Below, piece after piece: positions 25,066 to 33,498 of a stretch of 64,000 nucleotides of DNA. This DNA is from Candidatus Bathyarchaeota archaeon A05DMB-4 (lineage in GTDB: Archaea > Thermoproteota > Bathyarchaeia > Bathyarchaeales > SOJC01). The position numbers and the translations under genes are program-made. Position 1 is the first letter of the stretch. The number at the start of each line of letters is the position of its first letter. The notes beneath the pieces were generated by a model that saw nothing but the letters and a program-made list of their open reading frames with translations, did no database searches and was not told the DNA's origin. The stretch spans positions 1 through 64,000 of the forward strand of contig JABFQO010000008.1 of NCBI GenBank assembly GCA_019685575.1, read 5' to 3'.

Positions 25066-26980
25066 TTGTCCAAACAACTTTCCACTTTAGCAGTCATTTT
25101 GCTCTTAATCGCAAGCATGCTGTCCCAAGTTCCGTTCGCGTTCGGTGTTGGCGGCTTGAAGATTTACTCTCAGAGCACGGTGGTTAACAAGGGCACCGAA
25201 ATAACCAGTCACGTTGAAAGTCACGTTTCCGATGACGTGTGGTACCAAATCGACACAGTTAAAGTCGGCGTTTTTAGCGTAATCACCGTTGAAATGATTT
25301 TTTCCGTGCCCCAAATTGAACCAAACGCGCTGGTGCAGATTTAAGTGTTCTCTGAGGCACACATAAAAAATGGCAGTGTCTCGGGTTATATGCGAATTTT
25401 CAATTATGCGAGTTCTTTGTGGGAGGACTGCTTCGCCGTAAATGAACTCTCAGACACGGGTCACGAGAAAATCTTTACCGCGAACCTCGCTGGCTACGTG
25501 AATGATGGTGAAATGAAACTGCAAGTGTTGTATAACGGTTATCCACAGTCGTTCTTTCAAGATTACACTTACATTCAGTTGACAACCAAGCCCCACGCCA
25601 CTTTCACGTATGCACCTAGCATAATACTCTTCAACAAACCTGTAACGTTCAACGCTCCGCAAGCTACGACCTCGACGGCGCCATAGTTAGTTACGAATGG
25701 GATCTGGGTGATTCCACAATCAAGACGGGAATGATAATCACGCATACTTACGTGGAGCTTGGAAATTTCACGGTTACGCTTACGGTTACGGATGATGACG
25801 GGTTAATCGATACCGTGTCCATGAATATTACGGTAAAGAATAGTCCTCCCATAGCCAACTTCACTTTTTCTCCGCTTGCGCCGGTAGTAGGCGAACTCGT
25901 AACCTTTAATGGTTCGCTGTCGTCGCCTGAAGGAGGTGTTATAGTTGGTTATTATTGGGATTTTGGCGATGGCGCCAACAGCACGGGCGCCATAGTGTCG
26001 CATGCGTATGGGTATTCGGATACTTTCAACGTGACGCTTACGGTTTTAGACAGTGAAGGATTGAACGACACTTTGGTAAAACAAGTAACAGTTTACACGC
26101 GAAACATAGCCATCATCAGCCTCACCCCCTCCACGAGCAAGGCGTACGCGGGACAAGTAGTAACCATAAGTGTGGGCGTCAGAAACTTCGGAAACGAGCC
26201 GCAAACGTTCAACGTCACCGCATACTATGGAGGCGACAACGTCACGATAGAAACAAAACGAGTCAGCCTCGAACCTTTCGAGACGACGACAGTGGTCTTC
26301 AACTGGAACACGTCAGGCCTCGTCTACAAGATTTCCTATTCGCTGAAAGCCGAAGCCACTATTCTGCCGCTGGAAACGGACGTCACAGACAACATTTTAG
26401 TCAACAGCACGGTTAGGATTAATCTGTTAGGCGACGCGAACAACGACGGCGTCGTTAACATTAAAGACGCAACTTTGCTTGGCATATCTTGGCTTGCGAG
26501 GGAGGGAAGTCCTAGCTACAACGAAGATGCAGATTTTAACCGCGACAAAATAATAAACATTAAGGACGCCACGTTGCTTGGGGCTCATTGGGGAGAGAGG
26601 CAGAACCAACGTTTGTGGTGTCGCATGTTGTTTCGTGGGGTGGACAAGATTATCGTGTTTTTTCTAAAAGCAATTGCACTGTTTCTGACGTTTCGTATAA
26701 TGGCATGTTTAAACGCATCAGTTTCAATGTGTCAGGGCCTAAGGGGATAGGAGGATATTTTGAGATGACGATTCCTAACAGTCTCATGTCTGGGCCATTC
26801 ACCGTGGTTATTGACGGTTCGCCAGTGTCGTTTCTCATATTGAACCCGAACTTTTACAATTTCACGATAAGAGCCGTCTTCACCCTAAGCACACATCAAG
26901 TGCAAATCAGCGGCTACGTGCCGCCGTTGCTTTCGGCTTTACAGTTTTCCTTTAACACGGATGGCATAGATAGCCGTTAA
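25066..26980 (+). pseudogene. Broken PKD/CARDB/dockerin-type surface protein
   Basis: The TTG start after GAGGAGAAGGAG gives a signal peptide (LAVILLLIASMLSQVPFAFG). The frame is cut by an in-frame TAA at 25342, by a one-base shift near 25655 (in the first PKD domain, before SASYDLDG) and by another shift near 26600. The reconstructed order is N-terminal domain, two PKD domains (YEWDLGDS, YYWDFGDGANS), and a CARDB-like domain from about 26100. A dockerin pair follows (DANNDGVVNIKDATLLG, DFNRDKIINIKDATLLG). A last domain is shared with the protein at 53830. The end overlaps the convergent permease gene by 42 bp, and no C-terminal anchor remains. Confidence 0.8.
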
Positions 26981-27718
26981 GTATGCCACGAGACCGAGAA
27001 CCGCCAAGGGAATGCTTGACAGCAGAAGAGTTACCAAAGCCCAAGGCTGGATGGGAGCCCCTGCAAAAGCATACTGCCGCATGGCTTCGGCGGCTTGGCT
27101 AAGTGGATTGGCAGAAACAACTGCAACCATGAACGAGGGAAGGTATTGTTTAACCACATCGATGGGATAGAAAACCGTGCTGAAAGCTAGCAGTAATACT
27201 TGGACGATTTGTTGATAGGCAAAATAGTATTCGCCGTGGGTTGATGCTAATGACGCAAGCGAGGCGGCGATGCCTGCCAACCCCATGGCTAGGACGAAGA
27301 GGAACGGTAACAAGATAAGCGTATTCCATATGGCTTGAGCGGGAAGAACAACCAAAGCTATTAACAGAAGCGAACCTGAGTAAACCATGGCTGCGGATCC
27401 TCCTGCCAGTAGGTATGCGATGACGATGCCTTCGTTGCTAATAGGCAGGGCAAGGTAATATTGGAGCATTCCTTCGCGGATTGCCAGCCAGATGCGTCTT
27501 CCTGTGTCGAGTGCGGCGACGAATAACCCCATAATTACGACGCCGGGAACGAAGAATTGGAAGTAGTTTATTTCGGTTATTAATCTTCCATAAACCAGTG
27601 CGACGATGAGCATGTCTGAAAGGTTTAGGCTTAGGAGCACCGCCATGAGCCACTTGGTTCTAAAGAAGTAGGAGAAATCGTTTCTCGCTACCCGTAGTAT
27701 CAACCATAACTCGGTCAT
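26939..27718 (-). CDS. ABC-2 type transporter permease (second)
   Basis: A 259-aa ABC-2 membrane subunit with six TM helices and the family segment REGMLQYYLALPISNEGIV. Its ATG overlaps the stop of the preceding permease gene by 4 bp (ATGA). Together with the other permease and the ATPase it forms a complete drug, polysaccharide or lipid exporter. The substrate is unknown. Its 3' end overlaps the decayed PKD gene on the other strand. Confidence 0.92.
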   Translation of the reverse strand: MTELWLILRVARNDFSYFFRTKWLMAVLLSLNLSDMLIVALVYGRLITEINYFQFFVPGVVIMGLFVAALDTGRRIWLAIREGMLQYYLALPISNEGIVIAYLLAGGSAAMVYSGSLLLIALVVLPAQAIWNTLILLPFLFVLAMGLAGIAASLASLASTHGEYYFAYQQIVQVLLLAFSTVFYPIDVVKQYLPSFMVAVVSANPLSQAAEAMRQYAFAGAPIQPWALVTLLLSSIPLAVLGLVAYLTAIYAIRVKGKL

Positions 27719-28485
27719 CCGGCTTTCACTCCTTCCACCAACCTTTGCAGAAGCATGAGACCCAAGCCTAATGTGCTCACTGCCAAAGCGATAAGAACAG
27801 CCACTGCTATGTTGGGGTCTAAGAGTATGTTGGGGTCAAAGCCTAAAATGAGACGAACCAAGTCTGCACCGTAGGTTAATGGACTGAAAAAAGCTGCAGT
27901 AGCGTAGCCAGGCGGCAAAAATATGAGCGGGTAAAGTACGGTGCTGAAGCGAATTATGAGGCTACTTAATCCCACGGTAATCGCCGAATACACGTCTGCA
28001 GATTTGAAGGCGATGAATGACAAGCCCAGCATTACGCCAGTTACGCCGAAACCGAGACAAAAGAGTGTCACGAGGGCAGCGACAATTGATATGATGTTTA
28101 GGTTTCCGATTAACGCCAAAGTAATCGCGAACGGGACAGAAAGCATCAGTATCAGTTCAACTCCGCCTTGTATGGCCATGGAGAGGAATAATTTTGTACG
28201 TGAAATCGGCAGGCTAAGCAAGTATGGCAATCGTCCTTCATGAGCATCTTCTACAAAGTGGCGGCCCGTGTGCGATCCAATGTCGTAGGTCATCATCACG
28301 ATGAAACCCACAGCGTAGAATTGCTGATAATTAGCGCTAAGTTGTGGAGCGGTTACGAGTTGCGAGATGAGGGCGCCGTATATGGTGAGTTGTATAATGA
28401 AAGTTAACCATTCCAGCATTATCCACACTGGCGGCGTAAGTTCGAGTTTAAGGTCGAACCATACCAGACGGATTACGTTACGCGT
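27715..28485 (-). CDS. ABC-2 type transporter permease (first), apparent ACG start
   Basis: ABC-2 membrane subunit with the coupling motif HEGRLPYLLSLPISRTKLFL and six TM helices. The first canonical start (GTG 28428) has no SD and would cut off family-like residues. The open frame continues upstream as RNVIRLVWFDLKLELTPPVW to an ACG codon at 28485-28483, nine bases after GGAGG. Taking ACG as start gives 256 aa and an 8-bp overlap with the ATPase gene. The same situation holds in the next gene upstream. Either ACG initiates here, or an ATG has mutated or been misread. Confidence 0.85.
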   Translation of the reverse strand, partial: TRNVIRLVWFDLKLELTPPVWIMLEWLTFIIQLTIYGALISQLVTAPQLSANYQQFYAVGFIVMMTYDIGSHTGRHFVEDAHEGRLPYLLSLPISRTKLFLSMAIQGGVELILMLSVPFAITLALIGNLNIISIVAALVTLFCLGFGVTGVMLGLSFIAFKSADVYSAITVGLSSLIIRFSTVLYPLIFLPPGYATAAFFSPLTYGADLVRLILGFDPNILLDPNIAVAVLIALAVSTLGLGLMLLQRLVEGVKAG

Positions 28486-29440
28486 TTTTAGGCGCCTCCA
28501 GCGCTTTTCCTGTGAAGTGCAAGAATACGTCGTCCAAGGAGGGTTCAGTTACTTTCACTGAAAGCAAGCGGGCTTTTCTTTCGAAGCAAAGGTTTGTCAT
28601 CTTGGGCACCCATGCTTCGGCCATTGAGACGTGGACTTTGTACCGATTTTCTCCGGTGTTGACGAGGTTCACGGTGCCTTTTATTTGTTTTAGTTCTTCT
28701 TGAAGTCTGGCGCTGTCGGGTCCGGGTTCCAGTTCCAGTTCAACGATGTCGCCGCCTGCAATTTTATCCTTCAAGTTCTTGACGGTGTCGCAGACGATGC
28801 TTCTGCCCTGGTCAAGTATCGTAACTCTGTCGGCCAAGTATTCGGCTTCGCGGACTTCGTTTGTGGCAACTAGGATGGTTGAGCCTTCATCTCTGAGTCT
28901 GAGGATTTGTTCCCAGATTTCTCGTTTACCCCGCAAGTCCACTTGGCTACTCGGTTCATCGAATATGGCGAACTTTGGACGTTGAATTAAAACTTTGGCT
29001 GTTTCCAAGCGTTTTGCTTGTCCGCCCGACAGGTGCATGAAGAGTTTGTTGCGGTCGTCCCACAGTTCAAGGGCTTTAAGGATTTCTTCTATCTCAACGT
29101 CTCGCTTGGCTTTCGGGACTCCACAGACGGCGGCGTGGAAGCGAAGGATGTCGGCGGGTTTATGTCTCCAGAAGCCTCTCGCCTCCTGAAACGCTATGCC
29201 GAGAACCTTGCGGACTTGGGTTGGTTGTTTTGTCACATCGATGCCCAACACTTTGGCGGTGCCGCTTGTGGGCTTTAAAACCGTGGCAAGAATCATGAGA
29301 AGCGTGGTTTTCCCTGAGCCGTTAGGTCCGAGCAACACCATGATTTCGCCATAGTTTATGGTGAAGTCGAGACCTTTCAGTGCCAAAGTCTTCTTGCCGT
29401 AACGTTTAGTTAAGTTCTTGGTCTCGACAGCGTAAGACGT
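28478..29440 (-). CDS. ABC-2 transporter ATP-binding protein, apparent ACG start
   Basis: ATPase of the three-gene exporter. Counted from the ACG start, Walker A GPNGSGKT lies at about 41-48, and signature LSGGQAKR and Walker B FAIFDEPSS follow. An accessory C-terminal domain (SLDDVFLHFTGKALE) is present. The frame upstream of the first canonical codon (TTG 29386) reads SYAVETKNLTKRYGKKTLAL, the expected beta-strand and A-loop region. It begins at ACG 29440-29438, exactly 6 bases after the Shine-Dalgarno sequence GGAGGGG. No ATG, GTG or TTG lies between. This gives 320 aa, a normal family length. Confidence 0.88.
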   Translation of the reverse strand, partial: TSYAVETKNLTKRYGKKTLALKGLDFTINYGEIMVLLGPNGSGKTTLLMILATVLKPTSGTAKVLGIDVTKQPTQVRKVLGIAFQEARGFWRHKPADILRFHAAVCGVPKAKRDVEIEEILKALELWDDRNKLFMHLSGGQAKRLETAKVLIQRPKFAIFDEPSSQVDLRGKREIWEQILRLRDEGSTILVATNEVREAEYLADRVTILDQGRSIVCDTVKNLKDKIAGGDIVELELEPGPDSARLQEELKQIKGTVNLVNTGENRYKVHVSMAEAWVPKMTNLCFERKARLLSVKVTEPSLDDVFLHFTGKALEAPKNA

Positions 29441-29536
29441 GCTTTACCCCTCCGTATGGAAACGTAAACCTCACTACACCACGACGAACAAATATAAAAA
29501 CGATATGCACACAGCCTTGTGCATGGAAAAACGCGT

Positions 29537-30064
29537 CTACTCTAACGCTAGGCGGACTAACGGAAAATCTTCATCATCGCTTTTTATCTTGAACCCGTTT
29601 TTCAAATAGAAACCCAAAGGTCCAGACGGGTTTTCTGGAGAAGTTTTTCGGGCAAAGGTTTCTACGGCTTTGAACTCTTGCTGCCTTAGTTGTTTGATTC
29701 CTGTTTTGAGGATTAGTGTGCCGACGCCTTTCCTTTGGTTTTCTTTATTTGGGACGTATAGGCATGCTAAGAAAGCCGCGTCTTCGCTCGGCAGTCCAGA
29801 CGGGTATTCCTTCACATTCGGAAAATACTTCGCGGGAGCACATTGAACAAACCCTACAGCCGTGTTGTCTTGGTAGGCGATAAAGCCGCCGCTGCAACCT
29901 GTTTCCAGTTTCATCCGTATGAACCACTCTAGCCGTTTCTTTTCCTTCTCTTCTCTCAGATTTTTCCCCGTAAATTTATCCATGGTTTGCCAATAAAAAC
30001 AGCGTTTACACTCCTTCGGCATGTCTTTGAAGTTTTTCCTGTTCACGGCTACAAGTTTTAGCAT
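29537..30064 (-). CDS. GNAT-family acetyltransferase
   Basis: A 175-aa protein. The GNAT core is seen in FIAYQDNTAVGFVQCAP, the acetyl-CoA loop NQRKGVGTLILKTG (Q/RxxGxG/A) and the terminal FYLKNGFKI. The N-terminal CKRCFYW segment is shared by a group of archaeal/bacterial YoaP-like GNATs. The substrate is unknown. It lies next to a GyrI-like gene on the same strand, 23 bp apart. Confidence 0.85.
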   Translation of the reverse strand: MLKLVAVNRKNFKDMPKECKRCFYWQTMDKFTGKNLREEKEKKRLEWFIRMKLETGCSGGFIAYQDNTAVGFVQCAPAKYFPNVKEYPSGLPSEDAAFLACLYVPNKENQRKGVGTLILKTGIKQLRQQEFKAVETFARKTSPENPSGPLGFYLKNGFKIKSDDEDFPLVRLALE

Positions 30065-30087
30065 ACGGTGTCAACTGAGAAATTTTG

Positions 30088-30546
30088 TTATTTTTTCTTC
30101 ACTGGAAGCTGGATTTCTGTGAGGAGTTCGTTTTCTGGAACTGTGGCTGGGTCGTTTAGGTAGATTTCTATGGGGCATCCCTTTAGGACGTAGCCATGCT
30201 TACGGGCGTACTGAAACAGCGCAGAGTAGGCTGGTCCAACTTCTCGGTACGGTCCCCTATGCGTAGTGTAAAGTACTTCTTGCACAGGAATTTTCTTGAT
30301 TTCTATCCTACCCTCGGGCTTTGCTTCGGCTTCGAAGGGAAAACCCACCTCGCTCCTTAGTTTTTGCGCGGGCACTTCTTCGGGGTTGTCGTAGAACCAT
30401 CCGAACGGGGGTCCCGTGATGCAGAGTTGTTTTTGCGTTATCCATTTTGCAATTTCATTATAAAGCCGTCCAGCGTCTGAATACGGTCCTACGTGTTTTA
30501 TTATGGCGGCTTGGAAGGATTCGTTTTTCTTTAATTTAATTTCCAT
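30088..30546 (-). CDS. GyrI-like small-molecule-binding protein
   Basis: A 152-aa stand-alone GyrI-like (AraC effector-binding) domain made of two SHS2 repeats. The repeats start at QAAIIKHVGPYSDAGRLYNE and EVLYTTHRGPYREVGPAYSA, with the family end IEIYLNDPATVPENELLTEI. Such domains bind hydrophobic drugs, and some hydrolyse or transport small molecules. No DNA-binding domain is attached. It is upstream of, and probably cotranscribed with, the GNAT gene. Confidence 0.9.
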   Translation of the reverse strand: MEIKLKKNESFQAAIIKHVGPYSDAGRLYNEIAKWITQKQLCITGPPFGWFYDNPEEVPAQKLRSEVGFPFEAEAKPEGRIEIKKIPVQEVLYTTHRGPYREVGPAYSALFQYARKHGYVLKGCPIEIYLNDPATVPENELLTEIQLPVKKK

Positions 30547-30611
30547 GAGAAAACCGTCCGAGGTTAACCTTTCCGTGTTATTGTTACTTATAGTTTTTCA
30601 TGCGTCTCGAA

Positions 30612-30621
30612 AGTTTTATAG
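30612..30621 (+). promoter_or_regulatory. TATA box of second thiolase operon
   Basis: AGTTTTATAG lies about 55 bp before the preferred ATG (30676) of the thiolase-like gene, in the divergent region with the GyrI-like gene. Confidence 0.5.
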
Positions 30622-30675
30622 TGCTCCTTAGCGTAACTATGTTTTCTTTCAATAAAAATAAAAATGGTGAAAAAC

Positions 30676-31977
30676 ATGGCGAATAAGAAAGTGGCGATTG
30701 TTGCTGGTGCTATTTCGCGGTTTGACAATCCGCGGCATACTTTGCAGGAGGAGATGTGCGCCGAAGCGGTGCGGATGATTTTGGATGATTTGCCGAACTT
30801 GGATTTGGGCACTTGGGTGAAGGAGCAGGACACGGCGGCGTGTTACTCGTATTTCAGCGACATTCTGGAACAGCAGCAGTGTATGCATTGGATTATCAAT
30901 GATTATTTGGGTTTGAGTGGTCTGCCTCAGTATCGTGTGGAGTCGGGCGGTGCAACGCCGATTGACGCAGTTGTGAACGCGGCTTTGTGGATTCGTTCGG
31001 GCTTGTTCAAGCAGGTGCTGGTGGTTGGTTGGGAGAAGATGAACGAGTTGCACATTCAGAAGGTCAACGAGGCTATTGCGATTGCGGGTGATACGGATTG
31101 GGATTTTGTCTCGGGCTTTACTTACAATGCTTTCTATGCGACGTTGGAAACGCGGCGTATGCACGTGTTCGGTGAAACTGAGGAGGATTTAGCCGAGGTT
31201 GCAGTTATGACGCATAACAATTCGTTGGACAACCCTTATGCGCAGTGGCCGGCTCAGCATGGGTTTGGTAAGATTACGGTGGACGACGTGTATAAGAGTC
31301 GTTTGATTAGTTGGCCTTACAGGCTTTACGAGTGTGCGATGACGAGTGAAGGCGCCAGTGCCTTGTTGCTTACGGATGCGGAGACGGCGCGGAAGTATAC
31401 GGACACGCCTGTTTGGATTAGCGGCGTTGGCTTCGGCAGCGACACTATGCGTCCAGGTGACCGCCCTGATAACCCAGCGTGGAAAGGACTGTTTCCTGAG
31501 GATGAGAAGCTTTGGCCAGGGCATGTTGAGCGTCCGTTGTCGCCTTATCCTGATTTGACGAACTTTGGTGCGTTCCGTACGGCTGCAAGGTTGGCTTACA
31601 AGGATGCGGGTATTCGGAATCCGCGCAAGGAGATTGACATGGTGATGGTGTTCGACCCGTATGCTGGTGTTGTGTTGGCGGGCTTGGAGGACATGGACTT
31701 TTGCAAGCGTGGCGAGGGAATGAAACTGCTTCGTGAGGGTGTGATTCAGCCTTGGGGTGATTTGCCGTGTCAGTTTAGCGGTTCTTTGACGGCGCAGGGT
31801 CACGCGGTGGGCTCCACGAGTATCGCTGAGGTGGTTCAAGTATACTGGCAGTTGAGTCAGCAGATTGGCAAAAAGTGGGGTGCACCGAAGCGTCAGATGA
31901 GCAAGGCGAGACGAGGCTTGATTCAAGGGCACGGCGGCACGGGCTGTCAAGCCGGCGTGGTGATTTTGGAGAGGTGA
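30676..31977 (+). CDS. Thiolase-like protein lacking the catalytic cysteine
   Basis: A 433-aa thiolase-fold protein (ATG 30676 has GGTG 6 bases upstream; ATG 30664 is also in frame). It aligns by motif with the window's other thiolase, but RTEGACGSSA is replaced by RVESGGATPIDA, so the nucleophilic Cys is absent. EVHDCFT is replaced by MVFDPYAG. The GH of LTAQGHAVGSTS is kept, and the C-terminus reads GHGGTGCQAGVV. It may be a non-catalytic partner or may use other chemistry on acyl-CoA or steroid-like substrates. A DUF35 gene follows 7 bp later. Confidence 0.88.
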   Translation: MANKKVAIVAGAISRFDNPRHTLQEEMCAEAVRMILDDLPNLDLGTWVKEQDTAACYSYFSDILEQQQCMHWIINDYLGLSGLPQYRVESGGATPIDAVVNAALWIRSGLFKQVLVVGWEKMNELHIQKVNEAIAIAGDTDWDFVSGFTYNAFYATLETRRMHVFGETEEDLAEVAVMTHNNSLDNPYAQWPAQHGFGKITVDDVYKSRLISWPYRLYECAMTSEGASALLLTDAETARKYTDTPVWISGVGFGSDTMRPGDRPDNPAWKGLFPEDEKLWPGHVERPLSPYPDLTNFGAFRTAARLAYKDAGIRNPRKEIDMVMVFDPYAGVVLAGLEDMDFCKRGEGMKLLREGVIQPWGDLPCQFSGSLTAQGHAVGSTSIAEVVQVYWQLSQQIGKKWGAPKRQMSKARRGLIQGHGGTGCQAGVVILER

Positions 31978-31984
31978 GATAAGA

Positions 31985-32689
31985 ATGGTCAAGATGGAGC
32001 AGCCTGGTCCTGAGAAGGTGATTAAACAGTCGGCGTACGATGAGAAGTGGTGGAACGATTGGGTCATGAAGGGTGGCTGGCGGCCTGAAGCTTGGAAGAT
32101 CATTGAGATGAAGGATGGCCCCACGTTGACTTCGTTGAAGACTGAGCGGTTCATGATAATTCATAGACCTCACGCGAACATGTTTAACCACAGTTATGGC
32201 AAGGTGTCAAGGTTTTTCGAGGGTTTGCTCGAAGGAAAATTGATGGGTACAAAGTGTCCAAAATGTGGGCTGGTGTATTGTCCGCCACGTGCGCATTGCT
32301 TTAACCCGAAGTGCCGTTTGGCCGAGACTACTTGGGTGGAACTGCCGAAGAAGGGCGTGGTGCACAGCTACACGATTATGGCTATTGCGTGGCCTTCGAT
32401 GGCGCATCTGCAGCCGTTGGTGGGCGCTATGGTGCGTGTTGACGGGACGAATACTTGTTTGCCCATGACGATGCGGGACATCGACCCTGAGAAGGTGAAC
32501 ATCGGGCTCAAGGTGAACATTCACATTAGCAAGGATGCGAAGGGCGATTTGCTGGACGTGTATGCTACGCCGGCGGAAGAACCGAAGGCGCCGAAACGGA
32601 CAGAAGCGGAACTGAAACGGTTCAGAGAAGACATGGACAAAACACGCGAATGGGTCAAAAAAACCTTCGGAACAAAAACAAACAAATAA
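31985..32689 (+). CDS. DUF35 Zn-ribbon/OB-fold protein with N-terminal extension
   Basis: A 234-aa DUF35 protein. An extension of about 70 residues rich in Trp and charge (YDEKWWNDWVMKGGWRPEAW) precedes the zinc ribbon, CPKCGLVYCPPRAHC plus CxxC-like FNPKC. The OB fold follows (VHSYTIMAIAWPSMAHLQP, VGAMVRVDG). It is encoded directly after the thiolase-like gene and is its probable partner. Compared with the 23244 paralogue it is about 100 aa longer, suggesting a different complex geometry. Confidence 0.9.
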   Translation: MVKMEQPGPEKVIKQSAYDEKWWNDWVMKGGWRPEAWKIIEMKDGPTLTSLKTERFMIIHRPHANMFNHSYGKVSRFFEGLLEGKLMGTKCPKCGLVYCPPRAHCFNPKCRLAETTWVELPKKGVVHSYTIMAIAWPSMAHLQPLVGAMVRVDGTNTCLPMTMRDIDPEKVNIGLKVNIHISKDAKGDLLDVYATPAEEPKAPKRTEAELKRFREDMDKTREWVKKTFGTKTNK

Positions 32690-32739
32690 CCCCACAAAAA
32701 CTCTTTTTTTATAATTAATCCACCTTTAACTAAACATCT

Positions 32740-32895
32740 GTGCGTTCCATTACACCGGAAGTTTTCGAAGCCATTATGCAAACATTGAACGAAACAGCTA
32801 GAGCTATAAAAAAGAACAATGAACGCAGTTTCATCCTCACGTCCTCTCTTTTTTTGCGTAACACTTCAACGCAAATGTATTTCGGCAAAGACTGA
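32740..32895 (+). CDS. Possible 51-aa protein
   Basis: A GTG-initiated frame, VRSITPEVFEAIMQTLNETA, ending TQMYFGKD. A TATA-like TTTATAATTAAT at 32708 lies about 30 bp upstream, so the mRNA could be leaderless. The first 30 residues look like an amphipathic helix pair. No family is recognised. Repeat element B starts 7 bp after its stop. Support is only positional. Confidence 0.25.
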   Translation: MRSITPEVFEAIMQTLNETARAIKKNNERSFILTSSLFLRNTSTQMYFGKD

Positions 32896-32902
32896 ATAAC
32901 TA

Positions 32903-32932
32903 CACATTGTGCTATGCAGAAACGATACTAGA
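32903..32932 (+). repeat. 30-bp element B, copy 1
   Basis: An exact 30-bp match to 38383-38412. The element holds the start-stop minigene ATG-CAG-AAA-CGA-TAC-TAG and is followed here by GAGAGAAGCGTG. That tail also resembles the flank of element A copies. Confidence 0.85.
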
Positions 32933-33130
32933 GGAGAGAAGCGTGCCACCCAACACAAGGAGAAGACCGACTCTACAATCCTAAAAAGACAAAAACAACA
33001 TCCAAATTTCAACATTCTGAACCAGAAATTTGATTTAACTCTAATAAAAACTAGTCCGCCGCGATGTTCGCATTACAACCACCCCCAACAAAACATGACA
33101 ACACACCCACAACACATCATACTATCAGAA
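32933..33130. other. Intergenic stretch without a recognised gene
   Basis: Between element B copy 1 and element A copy 2 the DNA is A/C-rich on the plus strand (many CAACA/AACAC triplets) and shows no supported reading frame, tRNA or promoter. Confidence 0.4.
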
Positions 33131-33180
33131 TCATATTTGCGGTGTATTTGGAGCCTAATAGGATCATATATGGAAGAGGG
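33131..33180 (+). repeat. 50-bp dispersed element A, copy 2
   Basis: It differs from copy 1 at a single position (GGTGTATTT for GGTATATTT). Plus orientation, 82 bp beyond the stop of the minus-strand ferredoxin gene. The tail continues AGGAGAAAAGCGAGCGCAC, similar to the tails of copies 3 and 4. Confidence 0.9.
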
Positions 33181-33262
33181 AGGAGAAAAGCGAGCGCACA
33201 GAGAAAAAACTATTAAGCCCAAAAACATATCCAACAAAGCAACTGGGAAAGCAAATTTTACG

Positions 33263-33466
33263 TTATTCTTTAACTTCAATCGCTTGCGTTGGACACGAAG
33301 CCACACACGCCATGCACAGAATGCAATCTTGTTTTCGCACAGGCACTGATTTTTTGCTGTCAGGATACTCGGGCAAATCCTGAAGCTCGAAAACGCTCAC
33401 CGGGCAAACTTCAACGCAAACGCCGTCACCGTTGCATTTTTTCCAATCAACCTTAACATCTGGCAT
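33263..33466 (-). CDS. Dicluster ferredoxin
   Basis: A 67-aa ferredoxin. The second motif is classical, CILCMACVASCP. The first is CNGDGVCVEVCP, with C-x5-C-x3-CP spacing as in crenarchaeal (Sulfolobus-type) ferredoxins, whose first cluster can be [3Fe-4S]. The His/Asp zinc-binding N-terminal extension of that type is missing. It is the likely low-potential carrier for oxidoreductases such as KorABC, though not adjacent to them. The adjacent minus-strand gene encodes a ferritin-like protein. Confidence 0.93.
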   Translation of the reverse strand: MPDVKVDWKKCNGDGVCVEVCPVSVFELQDLPEYPDSKKSVPVRKQDCILCMACVASCPTQAIEVKE

Positions 33467-33498
33467 CCTTCATCAACCTCCATCATTTTTTCTTCGCT

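Noticed and set aside
25342-25344. In-frame TAA in the PKD gene as programmed readthrough
   Set aside because: TAA is not a known archaeal recoding codon, pyrrolysine uses TAG, no recoding structure is evident, and two frameshifts in the same gene point to decay or errors.
31189-32154. 321-codon minus-strand frame opposite the second thiolase
   Set aside because: Antisense shadow of a GC-rich-third-codon gene; no start signal, no recognisable motif.
32903-33180. CRISPR array or IS-element interpretation of elements A and B
   Set aside because: Copies are single and kilobases apart, no regular spacing, no transposase reading frame and no target-site duplications were visible.
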